Shown here in pieces: positions 35,901-48,600 of a stretch of 64,000 nucleotides of DNA. Location of the stretch: positions 38,923,571-38,987,570 of the forward strand of contig NC_067123.1 of NCBI RefSeq assembly GCF_021347895.1, given 5' to 3'. This DNA is from Acanthochromis polyacanthus. Its lineage: Eukaryota > Chordata > Actinopteri > Pomacentridae. Position 1 is the first letter of the stretch. The number at the start of each line of letters is the position of its first letter. Position numbers and translations under genes: made by a program. A model generated the notes under the pieces. That model was not told where the DNA came from. It saw only the letters and a program-made list of their open reading frames with translations, and did not search any database.

Positions 35901-38900
35901 TATGGAGCAACTGTAGCAAATGTAAAGCAATTTTAATTCACGAACACTAGCATCCAAAAGTTTGTGGTCACTTAGAAATGCCTTATGTTTGAAAGGAAAG
36001 CATTTTTTTTTTGATGAAGATAGCATTAAATCAATCATAAATCCAGTGTAGACATTGTTAATGTGGTAAATGACTTTTGTAGCTGGAAACAGCTGATTTT
36101 TAATGGAATATCTCCATAGGGGTACAGAGGAACATTTCCAGCAACCATCACTCCTGTGTTCTAATGCTACATTGTGTTAGCTAATGGTGCTGAAAGGTAG
36201 CCTAGCCGCGCTAGACAACCCACGGCAGCGAATTTAATTCTCTGCCAGGGTGGGTCTAGTTACCCTCCATAAGGCTCGAGGCTGGATGCTCCTAAAACTG
36301 GCTGGACCAATCACCATGAAGTGTAGAGTCAGAAGGCGGGCGTAACTAAGTAACGACAGAGGCGCGATGATTCTGAGAAACAACTGGCGCACAATAAACA
36401 GTTATCTTTGGACTCGGCTTTGGCCACAGCCCTTAAAGATTTGAAGCTAAAATTCAACTTGAAAGATAAACAAAGGACGGCACTGAAGTGTTTCATTGAG
36501 AAGAAAGACGTATTTGGACTTATGCCGACGGGATATGGCAAATCCTTAATATACCAGTTGGCTCCGCTGGTTGGGAAGCTAATGGGACTTAGCCACAATC
36601 TGCCGGCGCTCTAGGAACTACGTCAGCCTATTCGTTGTGCTGATTGGTTGTATACCTACCCAATTGCTGCAGAGTGATTTGAAAGACAACCTTTTAGCTC
36701 GCCTCCCTCCCTGTCGAGCGGCCCTAGACAGTTGCGTCTTCAGAACATGGGTCTAGCGCGGCTAGGCTAGCTGAAAGGCTCATTGATGATCAGAAAACCC
36801 TTGTGCAGTTATGTTAGCACATGGAGAAAAGAGAGGCAACAGGGAGATGATTCTGAAATGCAAATAAATATACTTAAATACTTCAAACAAAGGAATCATG
36901 ATGGGGTCAATTTTAGTAAACTGTGTGACTGTTTTTTTAGAGCGATAGAGATGGACCCAGAAAGTTCATTTCATTGATTAATTTTATGGTGTTAAGTTGA
37001 ATTAATTAGCTAATCAACTAAAATCCATCAGTCCAATTATCAACTTGTTGTAATTTGTGAAGCCAAAATAAATATTTGTCCTCAGATGTGAGGATTTTAT
37101 GTATTTTTCCTTCTCATATATACTGATTTTAAAAAAAACATCTTCTGGACAACAATAACCAACAGTAAGACACCATCCTGGGCTCTGAGAAATAATCGTG
37201 ACCATTTTTCAACATTTTTTGCCATTTTATTCACTAGATTATGAGTAAATTTTATGGATCGATAAAGACATTAATCTCCTGGCACCAATATAATCTCTTT
37301 GAATATTTATACTAAATCCTTTGTGTTGTTTTTAGATGTTTTCCCATAACACTTAAAATCAATCTGTCCTTCCCTTCATATGCTGCTCGACTTTTTCATT
37401 CAGATTCTTTACTCCTCTTGGATAATCCTGTGCCTGCTGCAGGTGACCAATTAACCAGCTTCTCTTTTAAAGACATATATAGCAGGGTGAGGCTTGCCCA
37501 TAAACCACACGTATTATAAAATACTTTCAGGGTTTTCATCCTTTCAGTCAGCTGACCTGTTCCTTTCTTCTCCCAGATGTTTCATAGTTGCTTTCATAGA
37601 TTCTGTTACTCAACAGTTCGACACCCGTTCTCTCTTTGCCGTCACTCCTCTTTAGCCAAGGTCAGGCTGTGACCTCCACACCCACTGTCATTTACAATTT
37701 TGCAAATTCAGGCAGTAAAAATGCCTTGTGTCTGGGCTACAAAGTTTATATGCTTTCTTGATTTTATTACAATGACATAAAAACTGAAAGGTCGTCCACC
37801 TGTTGAGTCACTGTGAGGCTTTTTCCCGTCGTCCTTAAAACGCACAACAGGATCCTAGCAGAGCGACATTTGACACTTATGCCATCACAGAAGGCCAATA
37901 GGGGACAGATAGGTGGCCTTCTTGTCAAATTCATGCTTCTTTGTCTAATGACATTCACACGCATATTATTTACATATCCTCCAGAGATGTTAGAACATTA
38001 ACTCTGGTCTTATCTGGCGTTTAGAGCGTCAGTGTTGAGCCACCAACATCATGCATCCTGTTTTAATATTTGCATCCTACTCCCAGAACCTGGCGTGGCT
38101 GACTATGTTGACACATTCAGCCTTATTCAAATTACAGCCAGAGCAGGTAAATTTAGTCCAGCTGCAGTGAGAAGAGCTGCCTGGAAAAAACGTGGCTCCC
38201 TTTGGAACAATCCTATCAGTCCAGCATGTTGGTATTTGCATGTCAGACGGTGAAGGGAACAAACACCAAAGGAGATCCTGCTCACTTTTAACTCACCTGG
38301 CTGACCTCAAACTACAAATTTTAATATTTCCATCCATCCTTATCCCTTATCAGCACCAGCCTGGACACTATGAGGCAGAAAAACGTAGCTGAGAATAAAA
38401 AAATAAAATAAAATAAAAACGCGATATCAAATAAATCTACATTCTCTCTTCTGCTGGAGAGAGTAGCAGTTATACAGGGAGTCCATAAAGTCTCATCACA
38501 GTTAATTTAAATTCTTTAAATTGTGGAGACTTTGTGGACACGCTGTGTTTTTCTTTTTCATCACTATAACCCCGATTTCATTTAAGCCATTTTTTTCCCT
38601 CTCACTCTGTATAATCTGTTTAAATATCCAATACTTTTTCTATGATTTTGCTCTTATTTTTTCAGTTTTTTTTTTTCAGCTTAGCTCCAGCTGCTTATCC
38701 AAAACAGAAAAAAACAACCCTTCACACTGAAGAGTCATTTGGCTTTCAGCTGAAGTTTTCTTCAAAATAAGTGCATCTTCTGCGTATGATCACATGTGAG
38801 TCATATGTTGATTACAACGTTGGGAAATAAAGTTAGTGTTTGGCTGATTTCCTACAACGATGACTGGTTCTGTCGGGTTATTATTGCCCAATGAGATGAT

Positions 38901-39596
38901 GCAGCAGAAGCTAATTTAGCCTCAGATATACTATTCTCATGACAGGAATGTTGTCAGGTAGGAAATTCAAGAAATCGTCTCAAGCAAATTTTCGTCTTGG
39001 TGCTGCTCCATTAAATAATTACATGTGTTTGACTCTGGTCTGAAAACAAAACTTTGAATTCAAATTCTATTCAAATAGCCCAGAGCTTTTATAGTCAGTC
39101 CTGTGCCTCGGTTTAGATCCTTTTCTCTTTCCTCTCTGCGCTGTGATTGCACATACAGCGACTAACGTGAAATAAAATCCTCTTGTTTGTGTGAAGACAA
39201 ACGTCTTCCACTGGATCCATCGTTTGTTTCTGCCAGGAGTCTTTCTCTGCGTTCCAGGAAACAACAACACTTTTCTTCCCGGCAGTACAGTCCCTCTGTT
39301 CCAGTGATTATATCGTAAAGCAGCTGTGAGCCAGCAAACCATAAAATATAAAAATGACTCTCTGTCTTTGTCTCTTCAAGTTCTTCGGATTCACTTGTGA
39401 TGTAATTCATTAACTCTTAGGAGAGGACACAGGGAGGACGTTTATTGCTTAGAAGCAGCAACACTTTGTTTTAGTAAACACTCAAACAAATCATCATGAA
39501 ACTTAACCCAGTAACAGGAAAAATAACACCCAGACATTATTAAGGCAGCAGCAGTCTGAGCTTTGTGTGGATAGACTTCTGTCCTTGTGTTTCTAC

Positions 39597-39633
<37 letters not shown>

Positions 39634-42600
39634 GTTAGGTCAACAGTGCGTTTCCTTGAGGTGTTACTGAGTGAAGTGTTGTTCCAGAAATAAGTGATAA
39701 ATGACTCGTGTCCTTTTATAATCTGACCACAAACAAGGAAGCTGTTGATTAATGCTGCATGACTCTTTGTTTTTCCAGGAGAACCTGCTCAGTACGACCC
39801 AACCTTCAAAGGTCCCATCCACAACAGGTTAGTCTCACTGGTCGACCACAGTAAATAATCTACAACAGGAGTGTCCAACATGAGGCCCATGGGCCAAAAG
39901 CGGTCCTCCAGAAGGTCCAATCCGGCCCTCAAAGTGTAAAAATTCCAGAGAAGATGTGAACTGCAGATTGTAAATTAGTAAAACTATAAAATGATTTCTA
40001 GACCATGACAAGTTGTTTGGATCATAAAGTAAAATATAGATTGTTCTTTTGTCATTTTGTGTCTCATTTTTGTAATATTTTGTCTTGTTTTTGCCTTTTT
40101 TGTCATTTTATTTCGTTTTTGTCATTTTGTTTCTCATTTTTGTCGTTTTGTGTTTCCTTTTTGTCTCACTTGTGTTTTTTGTCTTACTTTTGTCGCTTTG
40201 TCTTTTGTTTTATTTGTTGTTTTGTGTATCGTTTTTGTCGTTTTGTGGGTTTTATTGTCTCACTTGTGTTTTTTGTCCATTTTGTTTGCGCTTTTTAACT
40301 TTTTTGTCACATTTTTTGTCTATCTTGTTTTCTTTCGTGTCGTTTGTCTCATTTTTGGTCATTTTGTTTCTCCCTTTAGTCGTTTTGTGTCTCGTTTTTG
40401 TAATGTCTTGTTTCTTGTTTTTTTTAATCTGATTTTTGTCATTTTGATCATAAAGTAAAATACTCAATCGTTTAGTTCCAGATGACTAAATGTTGTGTTC
40501 CTTTGTAGACACTCTGATCTGGAAGTTTTAATGTGGAAATGATAAACTGAAGTATGATTTTGTTGAAATTGAATTTATTTTTCTTCAGGTTGTTCATGAT
40601 GTTTTGTAGAAAGATAATTCCTTAAATGTGGACCTTTTTGCACTAAACTAAGAAAAAAATTGTAGTTGTGGTTAGTTATAGGTTATTAAGCTGTGATTTT
40701 ATTGGTTACTTCAGATCAAACTGGGCTGAATGTGGAACCTGAACTAAAATGACTCTCCTGATCTACATGGAAACTCAAATTCTTTGTCCAGCTGTGGGGT
40801 TTCTGTTGTCCTGTGTTGGTCTTTGTGTGTGTTTGTGTCCACTGATGGAATCACATTTATCACCTCCAAGGCAAACTTCATCCTGTCCTCTCACCCCTGC
40901 TGCTCTGTCTGTTTATCCACAGAGGATGCACCGACATCATCTGCTGTGTTCTGTTTCTGCTCGTCGTCCTCGGCTACATAGCAGTTGGAATTTCAGGTGA
41001 GAGAAACCCAAAAACACTTTTAAATCATCCTGTCTTAATCGGTCATTTTGCTCCAACAGCTTTTGGTTTGCTCCGCTAACGGCATCGCAACTTTCTGTTT
41101 CCTGCCTTCAAAGTATGGTTCAGCGTTTTGGGAAATACGTTCAGCCATTTTCTTGCAGAAAGCTAGACGAGGAAATCAGTACCATTTTGTGTTTGTTCAC
41201 TATGAAGCCAGAGCTGGTAGGTGGTTAGCTTAGCTTAGCATAAAACCTGGGAACAGATACAGGTAGCCGTTTTTTTCCAGCTGTAATCAAGTTCTCCAAA
41301 TAAAACACTTCTCTTGTTTCATTAATACAAACAAAAACCAGAATTGTAAAATGACAGTTAGTGATTTTGAGGCAGATGTATATTGGATTCATAGTCATGT
41401 GTTTGAGTGACTTTCTGGAATCCATTAATTTTCTGGCATCAACAGTGACATTCACGTTTAATGATGTCTTTAATATGCTGAGCAGATTACTAATAGATCA
41501 CTAAATGTTCCTCTGGTGTTCTCTGTAAACATCCAGTCAGCAGCTCTTTATTGCCCCGTCCTCAAACTCATTCCAGCACTGCTTGGCCCCGTTTCTTATC
41601 TAAAGTCAACAGTGGGTTGATCGTTTATGCGGTCGATTTATGTGTGTCAATACGATTAGATAGTACGTCCCAAATAATCAGCTATTACTTCCACTGGAGG
41701 TGAAATCGCTGGTTGGCTACGGTGGACAGGTAGTGGGTAAGTGGAGAGTTTTACTGCCCGCTGTTTACATATTCCAACCTGGATTTATTGATTTGAATCA
41801 TCAAAATGTTCTGTCACTGATTATGAGACAAGCTGTGGTAACAATCAAGGATTTAAATTGTTTTAAATCATTTGGCAGAAGGTTTTGTCCTCAGCTATTT
41901 ATAAGTTAATTCAAACCAAACTTGACAGGAGCAGGAGAGATGAAAGTGCGTCCTGTTACGCCCTCTTGTGGCTGGTGTGACAGAGTTCATGAGTTGCTGC
42001 GTTTACACCAAATTCTATGAGGTGATTTTAGTCGAAATGCTGCTTTTCACACATTTTATTTCAATGTGTGTTCACATAAATGGCCATTTCTAACCTTCAC
42101 CCCCTGTCAAAGGTTTTAGGACACTTTCTCATTCAAATGAAGTAGAACCTGTCCTACAACTTTTGACAGGGGGTGTATCTACCAAATTTGGTACACATAT
42201 GCAGCACATCAGGCTGAACAAAAAAGTCAGTGACAGCCACATTCCAAACCCAACAGGAAGTGAGCTATTTTGTGTTGAATGTCAGATTTTGCCCATTTTT
42301 CATTTTTTTCTAGAGTGAACTCCTCCTAGGGGGAAACTCCAATTCACTTCAAATTCAGCCAGTACATACAGGAGGCCTTAATGATCCAAAGTTATTAAAA
42401 TCTTTTTCCAAAGTCAAAGGGTGTGTCTGTGGCGGCCTCTGGAATTTTGATCCTTCGCCATGAAATTTCAAATGCTGTGTAAATGCCCTGAACATGCTCC
42501 AATCTGCCTGAAACTTTACATGTATGATCAGAGTCCTGCCCTGATCACATCCATGTGATGAAATACACCCCCTGTCAAAAGTTGTAGGACAGGTTCTACT

Positions 42601-45600
42601 TTATTTGAATGAGACAGTGTCCTAAAGCTTTTGACAGGGGGTGTATATCTGAACATGAGGCTGTCTGTCAGAATACTAACGAATAAATGAATGTGATAGA
42701 GTAGGACTGGATCATTAGCTGTTACTCTTTTGTGTCACAGCTTTTTAACTTGTGTGTTTTTTTTCTCCATCAGCTTGGCTCTTTGGAGATCCTAGACATG
42801 TCCTTTATCCAAGGAATTCAACAGGGTGGTACTGTGGCATTGAACCAAATGAGTAATTGAATATTTGTTTTGCTATTTAGTATTATTCTAACAGGCCAAA
42901 TGTGTACATATTTATCAGCTTAACAAAAAATTAAACTAACCTCCTTTTCTTTTCCAGAAATCGGCCTAATCTGTTCTACTTTGATGTTCTCAAATGTGCC
43001 GTGTCTGTGAACATTATGGCACAGTCTCTTAATGGTTTCCAGTGTCCAACCACACAGGTAGAGACATCTGCTGAGCGGTATCGTTTTAGAGCATTACTGT
43101 GCTTTTTATCCAGACTCTCACAACTATTCATCTCTTTCACAACCCACAGGTGTGTGTAGAACGATGCCCCACTGACTTCTACGCTCTCACACCTCTTGAT
43201 TATTTCGAAAATCCCGTAGACGTTTTCAATGCAAGCCTGTGTGTGCCGTCCTTCGACCTGACAACGACCGACCTGGTAGGATATAGATGCTGATCTCTGT
43301 TGTAAAGTTACGTAAAGAGTTCATGCAGTTGACAGCAGTCAGTCTAGATTTATTTGGTTTTCCTGTTTTTCTAAACAACTTCATGATGGAAGTCTTTTTT
43401 TTTTTTTTTTTCCTTTTTTTAGACCGTTCAACAAATTGTGGACCAGGATCTCTGTCCTTTCTTCTACGTACCCACAATCCCTGGTGAGTAGATAGATAGA
43501 TAGATGCTGTATTAATCTCGAGGGGAATTCAAAGTATTCAGCAGTTTACATGCAGGAACAAAAAGGCAAAACAGGCAGGTTAGTATCATGAACATTAAAT
43601 GTTAGTATATGCTCTAAAACACTTGCTGTACAATACTATAAACAAAACACTTCTATTTTTTACATCTATAGATCAGTTGTATTAAAAGTCAACAAACAGT
43701 ATTTCCACCTTTATAGGCACCGTGATTTAAAGTGACTTAAGTTGTTTAAAGTGATTTTGACAGGTAGTACAAAAACAGTAAACGTGTAGGTTCAGCTTTA
43801 GTCCTAGTCTGAGATTTTAAACCTTATTTCCTCTGCTGTCAGTGCTGGGGAGATGTTTGCCCGATGCTTCAGCCCTGAACGTGATCCCTTCATACTTCTC
43901 CAGTGTTCCCGGCCTCCCCTCCTCCATCAATGAAACCTCCAACACCATCAGGAACGGCACTGTGTGAGAGATCATGCTGCTTATTGAAGAACAAAATCTA
44001 AATGGTCCTAACCACTTTAGAAATAGGGACACTTTCATAACCCTGTCTCTTTCTCCTCCTTACCTCCAGCATAGGGTCGTTGAATCTGTGAGTTTTTTGT
44101 GTTGTGTCTGGTTGTCGTTGCTGTAATTGATCAGTTTGCCTCAGGTGGTCTTGGAAGTCATGGAAACACTCTGTTGGAGCATTAATGTGTCCTCTTCTTT
44201 CAGTGTCTGTCCCCCGATACTGAATGTCCAGGTTGTCTCTATTTTCTGACCTCGTCTTGCTTCGTTTGTGTGTCATTAGAAGGGGGAGTGAAGAGAAAAT
44301 TAGATTAAAAAGTAGTAGCTGTCAGCTGGATGATGATCACCTCATGAAAGTGGGTATTTAACTTTTCACCGTCTAAACTTTTAGGGACGTTGTGAACGGA
44401 TTCAGCGCCAGAGACATCGGCCTCCGAATCTTTGAGGATTTTGCATCGTCGTGGCCGTGGATTCTTGTGTGAGTTAACCTTCTGAGCCACATGGCTGCCA
44501 CCTGCTGGCCACAGAGAGAAACTCATCTGAAGGTGTTTTAACCCTCCTGTTGTCCTCATTTACAGGCAATAAAAAAATACTGTTTCCTTGTCTGAAAAAA
44601 ATCCAAAAAATCAGCAAAAAATTCTCCAAATTTCTGAAAATTTGCAAAACCTTTAGGAAGAAAATTCCAATAATTCCTTAGAAGTTTTTTTTTTACATCC
44701 CCCAAATGTGGCAAGAAAATTCTTGTAAATATTTTCAAAAATTAAGCAAAAATCTTCCAAAAAAGTCCTAAAAATATCTAAAATTATTACAGATTTATCA
44801 GTACAACGTCTAAAATTCACTGGATTTTGGTTCTTAAAGAAACATTTTTTTAAAACATTTTTTTTCTGCCAAAAAAATGTTCAAAAATTTCCCCGACACT
44901 GTGGACATCAGATAGCCTAGCCGCGCTAGACAACCCACGGCAACGAATTTAATGCTCTGCCAGGGTGGGTCTAGTTACCCTCCATAAGGCTCGAGGCTGG
45001 ATTCTCCTCAAACTGGCCGGACCAATCACCATGAAGTGTCGAGTCAGAAGGAGGGCGTAACTAAGTGACGACAGAGGCGCGACGATTCTGACAGAAACAA
45101 CCGGCGCACAATAAACAGTTATCTTTGGACTCGGCTTTGGCCACAGCCCTTAAAGATTTGAAGCTAAAATTCAACTTGAAAGAAAAACAAAGGACGGCAC
45201 TGAAGTGTTTCATTGAGAAGAAAGACGTATTAGGACTTATGCCGACGGGATATGGCAAATCCTTAATATACCAGTTGGCTCCGCTGGTTGGGAAGCTAAT
45301 GGGACTTAGCCACGATCCGCCGGTGCTCTAGGAACTACGTCAGCCTATTCGTTGCACGCATTGGTTGTATACCTACCCAATTGCTGCAAAGTGATTTGAA
45401 AGACAACCTTTTACTCTCCCTGTCGAGCGGTCCTAGACCCTTGTGTCTTCAGTGCTGGGTCTAACGAGGCTGGGCTAGACATCAGAAGTTTCACTGTGAA
45501 AATATATTTTTTCCAAATTTTCAGACTTTAAAGGCATCTTCAACAAACCAAAAGATTTTGTTGACATAAATGTTAGTAACATGGATAAAATATGAACATT

Positions 45601-48600
45601 TTTAACATGGTAATAATGATAATAATAACATATTAAAATGCATTAGATTAGTGCTCGGTGAGTGTATCTATCTGTGTTACAGGTTGCTGTGCTTCTTTAT
45701 TTTACACTACTCTACAGCGTACATGTCTCATATGTCTGACAGATTAATAATCTACAGTTCCTCTTCATAACATTCCCTCCTGTCTGTTGTCAGTGGTCTG
45801 CTGATAGCCATGCTGGTCAGTTTGCTCTTCCTGCTGCTGCTGAGGTTCATCGCTGGCATCATGGTGTGGGTCCTCATCATAGGAGTCCTGGGGGCCGGAG
45901 CTTACGGTAAAAACCCTCACCTGGAACAGTTTCTAAGTCAGACGCTGGTTTCTGTCTGTAGATGTTTTTATAGTTAGGCAGCCTACATTTTGCATTGCAA
46001 ATTTATTTATTTTTATTGGAAATTTTAATTGTATTTCTTGAAAAGTCTTCAGAGATGGATTATGTACATGATGGTTTTTATTTTTAGAAGTGAAGTACAA
46101 TGCACTCCAATTCAAAGAGTTTTCCATTTACATTTTTACTGAACACCAAATATTTAGGACGACTGTTTCTGCGTTTCCACTGCAGGGATCTGGCATTGCT
46201 ACTGGGAGTATGAGAACTTCAAAGACGCCAGCATCAGCGATGTTGGTTTAACCACCAACTTCCAAACCTATCTGCAAGTTCAGGAGACCTGGCTGGCCTT
46301 CTGTGAGTCTGGTTAAAATACTTTTGGTCCTGTTTAACAAATTATTTTTTAAAATTCCACACAGAGATTGCATTTACACTCAACAGCTTTTAACAGCTTT
46401 AACCCTCGTGTCGTTTTGCGGGTCAAAATTGACCCGTTTTAAAGTTTGAAAATGTGAAAAAATATATTTTCACAGTGAAACTTCTGATGTCCACATTTTC
46501 AACATTTCTGGGAAATCTTTGAACATTTTTTTGGTGGAAACAAAGAAATGTTAAAAATGTTTCTTAAGAACATTCACATAAAAATCAACCAAAATCCAGT
46601 GAAATTCACTGGATTTTGGTTGATTTTTATTATATGTATGTAATCACTTTAGATATTTTTAGGATTTTTACTCATTTTTGAAAATATTTACAAGAATTTT
46701 CTTGCCACATTTGGGGGATTTTTTAATCAAACTTTTAAGAAATTATTGGAATTTTCTTCATGAAGGTTTTGCAAATTTTCAGAAATTTAGGGATTATTTT
46801 TGCTGAGTTATTGGAAATATTGGAAACAATATTTTTTGGTGCCTGTAAATGAAGACAACAGGAGGGTTAAAAGCCAGTACAGATAATGAAAGGTGTAGCA
46901 TGGAGTTGTGTCTCTTTAAACTTTCACGTTTTTATAAATAAACACATTAAAATCATTGTTGGCGTACATGCAGTCATCTGTCGTGTTTACAGCACTGTTT
47001 GAGTAATGATGTTGTAAAACGCCTCCAGTATTTATAACGGATGACCCAGATTAGGGGTTATGGTTCACTTTTATGTCTGCAAATCAACAAATAAATCTCA
47101 TTGGATGGTGTTTCTTTCCATAGATTTCCTAATTAGACTACATGTGTTTGGCATAAGGAGATGCACAATAAGCTCCAGAGTCTTTTTACCGTCTGTATTT
47201 ATCTCATTGTTTGTCAGTGATCATCATATCGGTGGTGGAGGGGATCATTCTTCTGACCGTCATCTTCCTGCGGACTAGAATCCTCATAGCCATCGCCCTC
47301 ATCCAGGAGTCCAGCAAGTGAGTCACTGAACTCTAGCAATTAAATATATGTGAAAATATTCATAGACTATTTATTTGTTTGTGTCACTTAGTGACATCCA
47401 GGAGCAGCTGGCAGCTTTTGGTTAGAATGTCTTCATGTTGTTCACCGTCAGTCCATCAACACACATTAAATTTCATTACAACTATGACAGTTTGGTTTTT
47501 TTGGCCCGCTTTCTTGACATATGCTTCAGTAATGACTGGATCTTCTGATGCTTAAAAGATCAATCTGAATTTCAGCCAGATTGTTCAGACTACACACATT
47601 TTTTTTCCTCACTTGGAGAAAAACAGTGTTGAAGCATCATTCCAGTGAACTCCAGCAGTGCTGCACCTGTTCACATAGAGAGCAGTACTCCTCCAAGGAC
47701 GCTCAGTCGAATCATTTCCAACGGCTGAATTCTTGAAAACATTCCTGGTAGAAATCACAGCAACATAGAACGTGTCCATTTAATATAAATGTACCCAGAA
47801 ACTAAATAATGTGACACTGAGCACAGGCGTGTGTTCTGCATGTGTACGGATACCGGATCACGTGACCTAAATATGTAGTGGACAACTCAGAAACAGCCCC
47901 ACAATGTAATCAGTTGTTCCTTGGATCATTTCTGATGGATAAGTCCTCAGAGGTGGATTTGTAGTAGGATCACAATCAGCTGATGTCGTGTTCACTGGTT
48001 GTCATGGTTACAGTGACGCTATCTCACAGTGCTACAGAAATGTTTAACAAATCCGTGGATCCAGACTATAAGCTGCATCACTGCCAGAATCTGATCACTT
48101 GGTCCTTTTGTCATTTCTGACCTTCAATGAAAATTTCATCCAAATCCGTTATTCCGTTTTTGAGTAGTGTTGCTAACAGACAAACCAATGCCCGTCGTAG
48201 CATAGCTAGTACATAAAAAAAGTACATAAAAATGCCCTCAGCAGCTGAGTCTCCAGTTTCTCCACATTTCTGCTGCAACATTCCTCAATAGAAAGGCAGC
48301 TTCCCCCAAAATGTTTTAGAAAACAAAACATAAAATGCATTAGGATTGTTTTTATACTTTTATCTGAAGCCAGTTTTCTATAATCAGTGTGTTGGTCTGT
48401 ATTTTACTGTGACACCCTATCATAACCTCATGATGTGTTTTTATTCTACAGAGCCATCAGTCACATGATGTCTGCTCTGCTCTACCCTCTGGTCACCTTC
48501 GTCCTCCTGCTGGTGTGTGTCGCTTACTGGGGCGCCACGGCTTTGTATCCTTTACTATGACGTCTGCGTGTGTGTGTGTGTGTGTGTGTTTAATGCAGGC

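Noticed and set aside
36408..36614. Functional helicase gene
   Set aside because: Only the first ATPase motif is present, there is no in-frame ATG, and it lies wholly within a 572-bp mobile element.
40057..40458. 133- and 115-codon open frames rich in Phe/Val/Cys resembling membrane proteins
   Set aside because: They are produced by the TTTTGTC-type minisatellite, overlap in two phases and have no splice or homology support.
43998..44276. 92-codon minus-strand frame between slc44a4 exons 8 and 9
   Set aside because: No recognisable domain and no splice or repeat context; chance frame in an intron.
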